Shown here in pieces: positions 42,821 through 51,638 of a stretch of 59,015 nucleotides of DNA. Each line of letters starts with the position of its first letter. The first letter of the stretch is position 1. A program made the position numbers and the translations under genes. Source of the stretch: an uncultured Eubacterium sp. (GTDB taxonomy: Bacteria > Bacillota > Clostridia > Lachnospirales > Lachnospiraceae). Below the pieces are notes generated by a model. That model did no database searches and was not told where the DNA came from. It saw only the letters and a list, made by a program, of their open reading frames with translations. Where the stretch lies: NCBI GenBank assembly GCA_949959185.1, contig CATLIX010000015.1, positions 1 through 59,015 of the forward strand, given 5' to 3'.

Positions 42821-44279
42821 CGGTTATAAATCCAGGAAAGAGCGGATGCGCCCTGTAGATTCCATCTGCTGTTACCTCCTGCAGCAGATGGTCCATACGA
42901 AACTGTTCATATCCCGGCAAAAGCCTGATATTGAATTCCATAATATCCATGGCACGGCTGGTCAGCAGAGATTCTCTGACCGAAACCATCAGTATCTGCA
43001 GATACTCCCGATAGGTCAGCCCCCGTTCTTCTGATTCTGAAGACGCCTGATTTTCCAGTACCTTCTGGCCTGCTGACACATCGCTTTTCCATTCCGATAC
43101 CTCTTTTATCAGGGGAACTTTTCCCCCTGCCAGCAGACACCGCACATCCAGCACACTTTCCACATAGCTCCAGGCCAGGAGAATCCCTGTCTGTACCGCC
43201 TGTATCAGAGGCGGAAGGCCGGTAAATCCCACTGCCGCTGTCGCTATCTCCAGAGCCAGTGTCTGTTTGCCGCTGTCCTTCAGAATAGTTGCAAAATTTC
43301 CTGCTTCCCGCAGCAACAGCAGTTCCTTTACCACCTGCTCCAGATTTTCCCGGTCACTTTCTTTTCCGCCGATACAGTATTCCAGTTCATACTCCAGTGC
43401 ATGAGTAGCGGCGCCCTTCTCTCCAGGCCCGTTCTGACAGGAAAAATAACCATCCAGATACCGTATCAGCCACAATTTATCCAGTTTCTCTGTTCCCGGA
43501 TATTCCAGATTCCCCTGTTCTTTTTTCCTGTTTTGCAGACAATCTTCCAGCAAAACTCCTCTGGCCGATAATGCAGAGGGATTTTCCACCACAAGGCCCA
43601 GCATGGGAGAATTTTTCCACAGTTTTACCAGTTCCATGGGATTTTCCGGCAGCGGCTGTTCCTCTGAAGAAGAATTTTCCGTGGTTTCCGGGGATTTCTC
43701 TCCTTCTTCCGTACTTCCTTCCTGAATTTCCCTGGCTTCCTCCTCTGCCGCCTGGGCTGCCTCCCATGTATTCTCCAGTTCTTTTCGTCTGTCCGTCAGT
43801 TCACCTCCTGCTTCCAGTTTTTTCTTCCATGCCTCGCCAATTTCTGCTGCAGCCCTGTCTCTGACAGCCCTGGACGCCTGTTCTCTGAAGTATGCCCCCT
43901 GATAATCTGTGGCCAGTGCGTAACCGCTAATCTGAAAATCCATTAAGTCCATCTGATAAAAACCGACGCCCGCCTGCTCCAGAACTGCCTCTTTCATCAC
44001 AGTTCCTTCCGTTCCTGACAGCTCCAGCGCACCCTTCCGGGAGCTTCCTTCCAGAAACAGCATATGATAATTCTGCCACATGGGCAGATTATAACCGGCA
44101 AACAGTGATTCCAGGCGAAGCTGCATGTTCCTCCCTGCAATGATTTGAAGGCTCTGCACTCTGGCAGCTTCCAGCAGAGAAAAGAGCAGAGAAAAAATCA
44201 GAGTCAGAATCAGAGCCAGAAATAATGTGATACTTCCCTGACATGTTTTTCTCTCTCTCATATTTTCTTTCTCTCTCAT
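42762..44279 (-). CDS. DUF5702-type Tad-associated protein
   Basis: A 505-residue protein with a pilin-like N-terminal helix (GSITLFLALILTLIFSLLFS, then LLEAARVQSLQ) and a long helical extracytoplasmic part with AGYNLPMWQNYHMLFLEG. It ends YHFEASRRCSY. I recognise the DUF5702 pattern, found in Tad loci of Clostridia. The stop overlaps the next gene. The ATG overlaps the Flp stop by four bases (ATGA). Function is not known; the export signal and locus point to the pilus assembly. Confidence 0.8.
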   Translation of the reverse strand: MREKENMRERKTCQGSITLFLALILTLIFSLLFSLLEAARVQSLQIIAGRNMQLRLESLFAGYNLPMWQNYHMLFLEGSSRKGALELSGTEGTVMKEAVLEQAGVGFYQMDLMDFQISGYALATDYQGAYFREQASRAVRDRAAAEIGEAWKKKLEAGGELTDRRKELENTWEAAQAAEEEAREIQEGSTEEGEKSPETTENSSSEEQPLPENPMELVKLWKNSPMLGLVVENPSALSARGVLLEDCLQNRKKEQGNLEYPGTEKLDKLWLIRYLDGYFSCQNGPGEKGAATHALEYELEYCIGGKESDRENLEQVVKELLLLREAGNFATILKDSGKQTLALEIATAAVGFTGLPPLIQAVQTGILLAWSYVESVLDVRCLLAGGKVPLIKEVSEWKSDVSAGQKVLENQASSESEERGLTYREYLQILMVSVRESLLTSRAMDIMEFNIRLLPGYEQFRMDHLLQEVTADGIYRAHPLFPGFITGAKKEDGVYHFEASRRCSY

Positions 44280-44479
44280 ATTTTCTTTGCATTCTCCGTC
44301 ACCTTTTTCAGAATATCCGACACCAGTTTCTGAATCTGCGTTTTAAATAAGGCAACCAGACTGATGAGTACCACCACAATCAGGATTACTTCTACTACGC
44401 CCATTCCGTCTTCCTCCTGCAAAAATCTTTTCCATTCCTTTTTGAAACCTGCTGCAAATTTTGCTGTAAATTCTTTCAT
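44276..44479 (-). CDS. Flp-type pilin
   Basis: A 67-residue prepilin: a basic leader (KFAAGFKKEWKRFLQEED), the cleavage region around EEDGMGVVEVILIVVVLISL with the conserved glutamate, then one hydrophobic helix and a short amphipathic tail. This is the major subunit of the Tad/Flp pilus. GGAGATAGC precedes the start. Confidence 0.85.
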   Translation of the reverse strand: MKEFTAKFAAGFKKEWKRFLQEEDGMGVVEVILIVVVLISLVALFKTQIQKLVSDILKKVTENAKKI

Positions 44480-44565
44480 ACGCTATCTCCTTTTCTGTTT
44501 TGCTGTTTTGATGTTTCATCTTTCTCATTCATTTTGTATAATTTATTTTTATACTTGTCTTTCTG

Positions 44566-45840
44566 TCAGATTTGAAGGGTCAGGCCTGCCGGAACCACCA
44601 GAATCACCAGTACAAGCATCAGCATGATTCCCATGGGCAGAAGCAGTCTGGTGCCCGCTTCCTCTCCCGCTTTTCTGGCTCTGGCCTTTCTCTGTTCAAA
44701 GGCTTCCCCTTCTTCCTCTTCCAGCAGGCGCTGCATACCTTTCGCACCTTTTCGGATATTTTGGACAATCAGGGAAGATAGTTTCCGGTAAACACTGAGC
44801 CCGCACCGCTCTCCGAAATTTTCAAAGGCCTGCAGTTCTCCCACGCCGCCCTGTATTTCATGGAGCACCGTCAGCATTTCTTCATATGCCTCCCGCTCAC
44901 CCTGTACTTTCTTCTGCTTACCGGCCTGATAACTGAGGGCAATCCGCTCCCAGGCCGACAGCATATTCATACCTGCACCGGATAATAAGGACAGCTTGCT
45001 GACAATTTCCGGGTAGTCCTGAAGCATTTGCTGCTGACGTGCCAGCTCCTTCCGTTTCTGTTTCTCCTTTTCGGCCAGGATAACTCCCGCCGCTCCGGCC
45101 ATCCCCAGAAACAGGGCGCCGATACTTCTGTTTTCTGTCTGTTGTTTCCAGACAATCTTTTTTCCTTCCAGTTCTCCCGGAAGCTCCAGATATTTCGTAT
45201 CTGTCTTCTGATTTTCCAAAGCCAGTGCTTCTTCCAGATGTTCCGCAAATTGTTCTCCCGCAGACTGTTTCGGCGGCTCTGCCTGTACAAAAAGCTGATA
45301 CAGGCATGTTTCTCCCTGACAGGTCAGTTCCGCAGTAACTTCCACCAGAACCGGAACTTTTAACTGACCTGTCAGATTTCCCTCCGGATCAAATACTTCA
45401 TAATCAGAAAGCGTATAGTCTGCTTCCACAGCTCCATTCTGCAGAGTTGCCGGAAGATACAGGGATTTACTCACATGGTTCACAGAGGGGTTTTCTCCCG
45501 GAAGCACCTGTTCCAGCTCCTGTTTTGCCTGTTCCAGATATTCCTGTTTCTGTTTTTCGGTCAGTTTCTTTTCCTCTGCCTGTACATGCAGAGGATATTT
45601 TTCCAGTACACCTTCCACATCCACCAGATATTCCCGTTCTTCCATCCCCTGTCCCGGCAGATTCCTTGCTATTTTCTTCTGATTCCCGGTATTTTCATCT
45701 ATTTTCCAGAACACTGCTGCCAGAAAAAATCCTGCCGCCAGAATCAGCGCGGCTTCATACCATTTCCTGTTCTGTAATTTCGTTTTTATATACCAGGCAG
45801 CCCCGCAGCAGCAGGCCGCACCCGTCACATATCCATACAT
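44566..45840 (-). CDS. tadC: TadC-like type II secretion F-domain protein
   Basis: A 424-residue inner-membrane protein. Membrane segments are near residues 3-15 and 28-45, a long soluble insert follows, and then the T2SSF domain with a conserved LLSGAGMNMLSAWERIA segment, GVGELQAFENFGERCGL and a last helix (LLPMGIMLMLVLVILVVPAG). It is longer than usual because of the 200-residue insert. It forms the platform of the Tad machine with TadB. Confidence 0.85.
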   Translation of the reverse strand: MYGYVTGAACCCGAAWYIKTKLQNRKWYEAALILAAGFFLAAVFWKIDENTGNQKKIARNLPGQGMEEREYLVDVEGVLEKYPLHVQAEEKKLTEKQKQEYLEQAKQELEQVLPGENPSVNHVSKSLYLPATLQNGAVEADYTLSDYEVFDPEGNLTGQLKVPVLVEVTAELTCQGETCLYQLFVQAEPPKQSAGEQFAEHLEEALALENQKTDTKYLELPGELEGKKIVWKQQTENRSIGALFLGMAGAAGVILAEKEKQKRKELARQQQMLQDYPEIVSKLSLLSGAGMNMLSAWERIALSYQAGKQKKVQGEREAYEEMLTVLHEIQGGVGELQAFENFGERCGLSVYRKLSSLIVQNIRKGAKGMQRLLEEEEGEAFEQRKARARKAGEEAGTRLLLPMGIMLMLVLVILVVPAGLTLQI

Positions 45841-45851
45841 GGCCCTTTCTC

Positions 45852-46613
45852 CTATACCTGAATATCTGCTATTTTTTCTGCAATTTTACAGGTGCATCCA
45901 TAAACTCCAAGGGCAAAGGTCATAATCCCCGCTCCCACCGGATTTCCGTAAAGGGGTTCCAGAAATTCCGGTGAGGTAATGCCCACATACAGAAGAATCC
46001 CAAAGGGTACCAGGTTCATAATGTTCATTTCCAGCCGCTTTGCAGCCATTACCGTTTCAATTTCCCGCTTTACCTCTGCCTTTTCCCGTATTTTATCTGC
46101 TGTATTCCGGAAGATTCTCATAAAATCTCCGCCGCTTCGCCGGGCAAATACGAACACCTGAGAAAAACTGCTGATTTCCTCTATACCGCTTCTCTCTGCC
46201 AGATCTTCCACCAGTTCTTCCAGCGGCACGTTCAGTTTAACCTGATGATTGAGCCAGATCAGTTCCTGTGCCATTACAGCCTGCGTCCCATACAGTTTGA
46301 CAAATTCTTCCTCTGCATGGGCAAACCCATGCTCTATGGACGCTCCTGCTTTCAATGCGGCTGAAATCATCTGGAGTATTTCCTTAAACTGGAACAGCAT
46401 GTCCCCTTTTCGCTTTTCCATCCGGCGGTTCCGAACATTATTTCTGACCGGACGATACAAAAGCACCGCTCCTGCCATTACATAAATATTCCGATAAAAC
46501 AGCCATGCTACGGTTCCTGCCATCCCAAGGGTAATTCCCATGCAAAGCAGCCTTTCTTTCCCGTTCAGCATATAATATCTATAATCCTGCACCTGTTCCC
46601 TCCATTCCCGCAC
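45852..46613 (-). CDS. tadB: TadB-like type II secretion F-domain protein
   Basis: A 253-residue inner-membrane platform protein: two N-terminal helices, the F domain with LQMISAALKAGASIEHGFAH, ERSGIEEISSFSQVFVFARR then SGGDF, and a C-terminal membrane hairpin. The start is GTG at 46613 inside the end of tadA (35-base overlap); later starts are possible. It works with TadA and TadC. Confidence 0.88.
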   Translation of the reverse strand: MREWREQVQDYRYYMLNGKERLLCMGITLGMAGTVAWLFYRNIYVMAGAVLLYRPVRNNVRNRRMEKRKGDMLFQFKEILQMISAALKAGASIEHGFAHAEEEFVKLYGTQAVMAQELIWLNHQVKLNVPLEELVEDLAERSGIEEISSFSQVFVFARRSGGDFMRIFRNTADKIREKAEVKREIETVMAAKRLEMNIMNLVPFGILLYVGITSPEFLEPLYGNPVGAGIMTFALGVYGCTCKIAEKIADIQV

Positions 46614-46938
46614 GGTAGAGCTTGCCCTGATGAATCAGCTCCCCTTTTTTCTGCCAGCTTCCGGCTATTTTTCCATTCCGCTCTCCCATTTCCGCAAATT
46701 CATACAGGGGATTCAGTATGATATTTCCCTGTTCCACGCCGGCTACCTCCATCACAGACAGGACACGTCTGGTTCTGTCTCTTAACCGGCCCAGATGTAC
46801 CAGTATGTCCACCCCGGCGGCAATCTGGGCACGGATGGCTGTCAGAGGCAAATCCATTCCCATCAGTACCATGGTTTCCATGCGGCTGATCATATCCTGA
46901 CAACTGTTTGCATGACCCGTACTTAAAGAACCGTCATG
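46579..46938 (-). pseudogene. tadA: TadA/CpaF pilus ATPase, C-terminal fragment at an insertion
   Basis: The fragment codes for TGHDGSLSTGHANSCQDMIS, RMETMVLMGMDLPLTAIRAQ and VDILVHLGRLRDRTRRVLSV, the conserved C-terminal third of CpaF/TadA-type secretion ATPases. It starts exactly where the mobile element ends, inside the invariant GHDG motif; the part with Walker A must lie beyond the other end of the element, outside the window. As it stands the gene cannot make a functional ATPase, so the pilus is probably off unless the element excises. Confidence 0.85.
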
Positions 46939-48655
46939 CCCTGTCGGAACATCTTACCGACAAGTCGCGAAATGTATTCTGCCAGTCAATACAATCCTTT
47001 TTAGATGGACGGATAAACCTTAAATTGGAATATATGCTACCAGTAGAAAATGGAATAATCATTTTTGAGTTGATTAAATTCTCATAAACTGTACCAAATT
47101 TCAGTATGACTATGATTTTCCCATCCCCACATACGATAATCCGGTCGATGAAATTTTCAACAACGCTCCTGTCAATCACATCCACCTTTTTCATCTTTTC
47201 GATATGCTTCCTAATGCCGAGAATTTCTTTTTCCAAATCCTCTGCATTTTTCTTTTGTTTGGAGATGTTTTCAATCTCTTTTTCCAGTTCGTCTTTTTGT
47301 TCCTTGTTCTGCTGGTACATTGCAAAGAATGCTTCTTTCATGGAAGGTTCGGGCGCATCCCTCCATGCAATGAGATTCTTATTCAGTTCCTTTTCGATTT
47401 TATCAAGCCTTTTCTGATATGCCTTCAAAGGTTCATCATCTTTGGATGCCGCTATGCTGGCTTCCCTGATAATATCTACCAGATTGTTAATACAGGCTTC
47501 GTGATTCTTTAAGAAGGTGTTAATAGAAAAGCGGCAGATGCCAATCAATGTTCTTTCATAAATCCGGTTGTATCTTTCATTGCTACATACAGCGTTTAGC
47601 TCCTTTTTCTTTTTGGGAAAATAATCTTTATACATCCCAACTGTCTTTTTCCTGTCACCATATTGGAAATGGAACTGTGTTCCACAATCTCCGCAGAACA
47701 CCTTGCCTGAAAACAAATGCGTACCTTTGAACCGGGCCTGTGTTTCTTTTTTGTCTGGCTTATCGTAAATATGCCTGCGTTCTTCACGGAGTTTCTGCGC
47801 CATGTCAAACAGCTCTTCCGATACGATAGCTGGGCCATCCACAGCAACCCATTCTTCTTTCGGGCGGCTGTATCGTTTCTTCTTTGCATTCATACCCACG
47901 CTCAAATCTGAGCCTTTTTTATTGATATGGAACACGCCCTTGTATGATTCGTCTGCTAACCTGCTTGACACTGTATTAGCGGTAAGCATTTTCCCACTCC
48001 TTGCACCATACACGCCACGTTCAGCCAGCTTTCTTGCTATTTCCGATACCCCCAGATTACTATAAACGTACCATTCAAACATTTTACGAACAACGGCTGC
48101 TTCTTCTTCATTTACCGCCATACACTTATTTTCCTTATCCCAGTAATAGCCGTACCTGACATCCGTAGCATTAAGTCTTTTTGCCTTGCACTTCTGCTTA
48201 TGTGCCGTTATCCCTTTCTGCGACTGGCCGAACACAACATGCTGATTTATAAGGGCATGGAACCCATGCATTGTCACTTGTTCTCCGTTAAACGGGTCAA
48301 ATACGTTATTTGATACAATGAAAATAATCTTGACGCCGCACTCCCTGCATACGGTCTGTAAATATCCGTCTACCTCTGTTGACCTGCACAGCCTGCTCTC
48401 GTCTTTTGCAATGATATACTGGATGCCTCCCTGCATTACTCTTTCAATCATTGCATTAAATTGTGGGCGTCTGTTCGTTGCGCCACTGATTCCGTCATCC
48501 ACATACTTCCCTACAATATTTAATTCGGGATGCTTCTTTGCATATTCATCACAGAGCAGTATTTGGTTTTTACAGCTTTCAGCCTGTCCTTCATTATCCG
48601 TACTTACGCGGGCATATGCCACACAGTTTCCAGCCAGCTTCTCATCATACATCAT
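46934..48655 (-). CDS. Large serine recombinase
   Basis: A 573-residue site-specific recombinase. The catalytic domain has the nucleophile serine in VAYARVSTDNEGQAESCKNQ, DDGISGATNRRPQFNAMIE and the active-site arginines of KDESRLCRS. The recombinase domain contains NEEEAAVVRKMFEWYV. A zinc ribbon (SGKVFCGDCGTQFHF) and a coiled coil at about 460-540 follow. The start at 48655 has GGAGG at nine bases and overlaps the upstream gene. The last codons (SDRA, stop) run into tadA sequence, so they come from the attachment site. It should integrate and excise the element in tadA. Confidence 0.93.
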   Translation of the reverse strand: MMYDEKLAGNCVAYARVSTDNEGQAESCKNQILLCDEYAKKHPELNIVGKYVDDGISGATNRRPQFNAMIERVMQGGIQYIIAKDESRLCRSTEVDGYLQTVCRECGVKIIFIVSNNVFDPFNGEQVTMHGFHALINQHVVFGQSQKGITAHKQKCKAKRLNATDVRYGYYWDKENKCMAVNEEEAAVVRKMFEWYVYSNLGVSEIARKLAERGVYGARSGKMLTANTVSSRLADESYKGVFHINKKGSDLSVGMNAKKKRYSRPKEEWVAVDGPAIVSEELFDMAQKLREERRHIYDKPDKKETQARFKGTHLFSGKVFCGDCGTQFHFQYGDRKKTVGMYKDYFPKKKKELNAVCSNERYNRIYERTLIGICRFSINTFLKNHEACINNLVDIIREASIAASKDDEPLKAYQKRLDKIEKELNKNLIAWRDAPEPSMKEAFFAMYQQNKEQKDELEKEIENISKQKKNAEDLEKEILGIRKHIEKMKKVDVIDRSVVENFIDRIIVCGDGKIIVILKFGTVYENLINSKMIIPFSTGSIYSNLRFIRPSKKDCIDWQNTFRDLSVRCSDRA

Positions 48656-49340
48656 ATGTTTTTTCCTCCATTTCATATGGTAAATAAATCTCATCATGCA
48701 TACTGTAAATGCCTTTTTGCAGTAAATGGCGGATTTTACAGAATTTGCTTGTCCTCCAGTGGACATCCCCAAATGACTGCACCAGCACAATATCGTACTG
48801 GCCTTTATCCCGTATTAGCTCCTGCAATTCTTTCTGGCTGCCGTCAGCCTTATTTCCATTCATATCCGCATAGCGACGAGTCAAGCTCCAGTTTGTCTTA
48901 TCCTTTAAAAATAAATCCATGATTGCATACTGCAAATCCAGTGAACGCCCTACAATCTCCAAACCACAATAATATATGGCTACATTCAGTTTTCGGTCAA
49001 ATGGCGGCTCGGTAAAACGGAAGCCGCCATCTTCCAAAGTATGTATCTCTATTCCATTCATGCTCAGGCGCATAAGCTCTGACATACAGATTCCGGTGTT
49101 TTTACGCAGATGGTAAAAATCCTTTAATATCAGGGCTTTATATGCATGAACGTTTTTCATAAGCTTTTCCAGCTGTGTCTGGTCGCATTTCCGTAGAGTT
49201 TTATCCAAAAATATATCCGCTTCGTCATATCCGGCATTATGGGCAAACTCTTTCAGCCGTTCCAGTTCCTTCCTATATATACTGGGGCGTTTTTGCGAAA
49301 CATCTGTAAAATGATAAATAGCAGATTTGCTTTTCCCCAT
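48645..49340 (-). CDS. Degenerate tandem resolvase-like protein
   Basis: A 231-residue protein. The first half (KELERLKEFAHNAGYDEADI, ALILKDFYHLRKNTGICMSE) and the second half (LNVAIYYCGLEIVGRSLDLQ, DIVLVQSFGDVHWRTSKFCK) each look like the N-terminal domain of a serine recombinase. Both lack the catalytic serine and most active-site arginines. It overlaps the active recombinase gene by about 10 bases. It may be an accessory or directionality factor built from inactive recombinase domains; that is inference. Confidence 0.65.
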   Translation of the reverse strand: MGKSKSAIYHFTDVSQKRPSIYRKELERLKEFAHNAGYDEADIFLDKTLRKCDQTQLEKLMKNVHAYKALILKDFYHLRKNTGICMSELMRLSMNGIEIHTLEDGGFRFTEPPFDRKLNVAIYYCGLEIVGRSLDLQYAIMDLFLKDKTNWSLTRRYADMNGNKADGSQKELQELIRDKGQYDIVLVQSFGDVHWRTSKFCKIRHLLQKGIYSMHDEIYLPYEMEEKTYDV

Positions 49341-49344
49341 GCCA

Positions 49345-49512
49345 TCACACCCCCTCTGTAATCCTTCTCATTGCCAGCGTACACACTCTATCTGGCACAA
49401 TCCCTTGTTCGCACAGGATATTCAGAAAAGCTCTCTGCACTTGTGCTTCTACTTTCCCTACTGTTTTCTTCTGGTTATTTTCCGGCTTCTGGTAAATTTT
49501 CTTCTTATTCAT
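49345..49512 (-). CDS. Small protein in the recombinase operon
   Basis: A 55-residue basic protein (MNKKKIYQKPENNQKKTVGK, then VEAQVQRAFLNILCEQGIVP). GAAAGGAAG precedes the ATG. Its stop is four bases before the next start, so it is the first gene of a three-gene unit with the two recombinase-type genes. Unknown family; a DNA-binding helper is possible. Confidence 0.6.
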   Translation of the reverse strand: MNKKKIYQKPENNQKKTVGKVEAQVQRAFLNILCEQGIVPDRVCTLAMRRITEGV

Positions 49513-49700
49513 AGAATTTCTTCCTTTCTTACTCAAAATATGGATTCCGTGCAGCTAGTGTTGCTAGATTCCTTTCTCCCTATAAGTGCTCCCGCTCTTT
49601 TTATAATTGCTATCCCTCCTAAATACAGCTTGCGGAAACATAGGAACATCCAACCGTTTTCATATGTCAGGGGGGAACATGGTGCAAATTCTTAAAAAAA

Positions 49701-49793
49701 TAACCAATAAAAATCCGAAAGCACACACAGAAAAATAAAGAGATAGTCTATCTCCTTGCCTTTCTGTATTCACTTTCGGATTTCTATTGGTTA
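49701..49793. repeat. 93-bp palindrome upstream of the recombinase operon
   Basis: TAACCAATAAAAATCCGAAAG at the left is complementary to CTTTCGGATTTCTATTGGTTA at the right apart from one bulge, and GAGATAG-T-CTATCTC lies in the middle. It sits in the 400-bp gap between the recombinase operon and the PAPS-reductase-like gene. It could end transcription from the right, bind the recombinase accessory proteins, or be a MITE-like insertion. Confidence 0.65.
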
Positions 49794-49927
49794 ATTAGAT
49801 AGGCCACCGGTGTGTCCGCAACACCTTCTGCCTCAATATATTATGGGCAAAATTGTAACACGGCATTTCCCGGATGTCAATAAAATTTTTTTTGTTCCTA
49901 CTTATCTGGAAATTAAAATACAGAAGA

Positions 49928-50779
49928 TTATCTCTCATAGATGATGCTATTTGCTGCCCGTTTATCAAATAGGCTTAGTTGCCGAAATTCCTGCTGTATA
50001 TCCTCATCTATGTCATCTATATCCATACATTCATTGAAAACGCTTTGCAGGCTCTTTGCCTTTTTCCATGTATGCTGTATCTTCATTTCTGCCCTTACAT
50101 ACTCTTCCGCCAGTTCTGGGTATCTCTTCATGTTCTCTGCTGCGTGCCGCTCTGGCATGAACATACAAAACATACAGCTGCATCTGCCGACATATTCATA
50201 ACATGGATGCGGCTCTAGTTTTAACTCTTTGCCCTGCTCAAACATTTTACCTTTTTCATAATTTAGGCAGGGCCTGTACCAATGGCAAGTAAAATCCGCT
50301 ACCCGCTTTGTTTTAAGCGTCGTGCTGTGGTATTCCAGTTCTGGCAGCTTTGCCCGCCCCGTGCTTTCGTCCCTGCGCTCCCCAGACAAAAACAAGCACT
50401 TTGTGCCTAACTGCTTCCTATGCTGCCGTATCCATTTATCAGTTACTGCCGTTTTCAGATAAGCCGTACACCAGCGATTTTTCATATCTGGAAACTTTAG
50501 CCGTTCATTCAGCAACAGCCCCAAAAAACCTCTGGCGTCTGATAGGAAAACTGGCTTAATTCCCATGAACGTCGCAACCTTGTAAAACATTGATACGTTT
50601 TCCGGGTACTCACATCCAGTGTCACAATAAAGCAGATATATCTTTTCTTTTGGGAAATTTTTAACTGCCCAGTAAAGTGCCCCTGTGCTATCTATCCCGT
50701 TCGAGTAACTTACTATTACACTGGTATACTCCAAATCACTCAATAATCCCTCTGTTGGTACTACCTTTGTGCGTGCCAT
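49928..50779 (-). CDS. PAPS-reductase-family protein with cysteine cluster
   Basis: A 283-residue protein of the adenine-nucleotide alpha-hydrolase fold. The PP-loop reads VSYSNGIDSTGAL at about residue 25, followed by YLLYCDTGCEYPENV, RWCTAYLKTAV and FLSGERRDESTGRAKLP. The cysteines in CYEYVGRCSCMFCMFMPERH could hold an Fe-S cluster. Free-standing members in phages and plasmids are of unknown use; some relatives modify tRNA or DNA with sulfur. No other sulfur-modification gene is beside it. It starts just behind a terminator and is transcribed alone. Confidence 0.85.
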   Translation of the reverse strand: MARTKVVPTEGLLSDLEYTSVIVSYSNGIDSTGALYWAVKNFPKEKIYLLYCDTGCEYPENVSMFYKVATFMGIKPVFLSDARGFLGLLLNERLKFPDMKNRWCTAYLKTAVTDKWIRQHRKQLGTKCLFLSGERRDESTGRAKLPELEYHSTTLKTKRVADFTCHWYRPCLNYEKGKMFEQGKELKLEPHPCYEYVGRCSCMFCMFMPERHAAENMKRYPELAEEYVRAEMKIQHTWKKAKSLQSVFNECMDIDDIDEDIQQEFRQLSLFDKRAANSIIYER

Positions 50780-50810
50780 TGTGTTTACCTCTCTTTCATT
50801 TCCGTATACA

Positions 50811-50862
50811 AAAAAATGAAATTCGGCTTGAGATTTAAAATCTCTTATCGAATTTCATTTTA
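50811..50862 (-). terminator. Intrinsic terminator
   Basis: AAATGAAATTCG and CGAATTTCATTT are perfect complements, with AGATTTTAAATCT forming the top of the hairpin. On the minus strand seven T residues follow. It ends the two-gene unit at 50885-51599. Confidence 0.85.
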
Positions 50863-50884
50863 GGACTTATCCTGTTCCTAATTA

Positions 50885-51286
50885 TCACCTTGCATTCAGC
50901 CCATTCACAAAAGCCAGATAGCAGGCAAAATCTCCTATCCGTTTCCTGTCATATGGATTTTCTTTCTCGTCTCCCAGACAGTCACGCCATCCTGCCTCCT
51001 TCCCCTGCTTTTTCAAGTACCTCGCAAGCATATTGAATTTCACAATCACGGAATCATGGCAGGATGTCCGGCGGGAATCAAGCTCTGCCTTTTCTTCCCG
51101 GTTAAGCATCGGCCATTTGGCGCATATCGCCGCATATTTCGTGGCTGCAGCCGTCAGTTCCTTATAGATTTCCCCAGCATCAGCATCTCTGCCGATATCT
51201 GCAAGCATCTGACTGTGTATATTCTGCATCTCTTTAAACGTAAGGCTCCGCTCCGTATTCAGATATTCTTCGTAAGTCGCTGTCAT
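50885..51286 (-). CDS. Conserved integrative-element protein, 133 residues
   Basis: A soluble helical protein starting MTATYEEYLNTERSLTFKEM and ending RIGDFACYLAFVNGLNAR, with RRTSCHDSVIVKFNMLARYL in between. I recognise this as a small protein common in Firmicute conjugative elements; no function is known. AAGGAAGGATG precedes the ATG at 51286. It lies 20 bases after the gene at 51306. Confidence 0.75.
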   Translation of the reverse strand: MTATYEEYLNTERSLTFKEMQNIHSQMLADIGRDADAGEIYKELTAAATKYAAICAKWPMLNREEKAELDSRRTSCHDSVIVKFNMLARYLKKQGKEAGWRDCLGDEKENPYDRKRIGDFACYLAFVNGLNAR

Positions 51287-51305
51287 TTTATCATCCTTCC
51301 TTGTC

Positions 51306-51599
51306 CTATTGTGACGTGTCCATATATTCCTGCAGTTCATACTCACAGGGGACGTACAGCTTTCCATTTTCCACACACCGGAAAATATCGCATGTCTTAT
51401 CCGTGGATGCCGCATAAAACCCCGTATGGCTGTAATCCGCTTTCTGCCCGTCTTTCCCATAGCAGTCTGCCCGGAAAAAGCCAAACTCCAAATCTCTGCG
51501 GAGCCTGCGTGTAATCTGGTAAAAATCCCCGTCCTTTTTTTCAAATTTCCTTACCGGGGCAAAATGCTTCCCGCCATATTCAAAAGTTGATTGCTGCAT
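51306..51599 (-). CDS. Conserved integrative-element protein, 97 residues
   Basis: A protein starting MQQSTFEYGGKHFAPVRKFE and containing YSHTGFYAASTDKTCDIFRC then VENGKLYVPCEYELQEY. This pattern recurs in Tn1549-like elements next to the preceding gene. The start at 51599 fits the family; GGGGAGG lies 15-20 bases upstream, a little far. Unknown function. First gene of a two-gene unit. Confidence 0.7.
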   Translation of the reverse strand: MQQSTFEYGGKHFAPVRKFEKKDGDFYQITRRLRRDLEFGFFRADCYGKDGQKADYSHTGFYAASTDKTCDIFRCVENGKLYVPCEYELQEYMDTSQ

Positions 51600-51638
51600 A
51601 TCTTTTACACCATCCTCCCCACTGTTAGGTTTAATCAT

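Noticed and set aside
22159-46937. tRNA gene as integration target near lysS or tadA
   Set aside because: No cloverleaf-like sequence was seen at either junction; both insertions lie in protein genes.
46800-47100. Second copy of the tadA junction inside the window
   Set aside because: I looked for the tadA N-terminal half and the GACAGGGCATGACGG core further right and did not find them before 59015.
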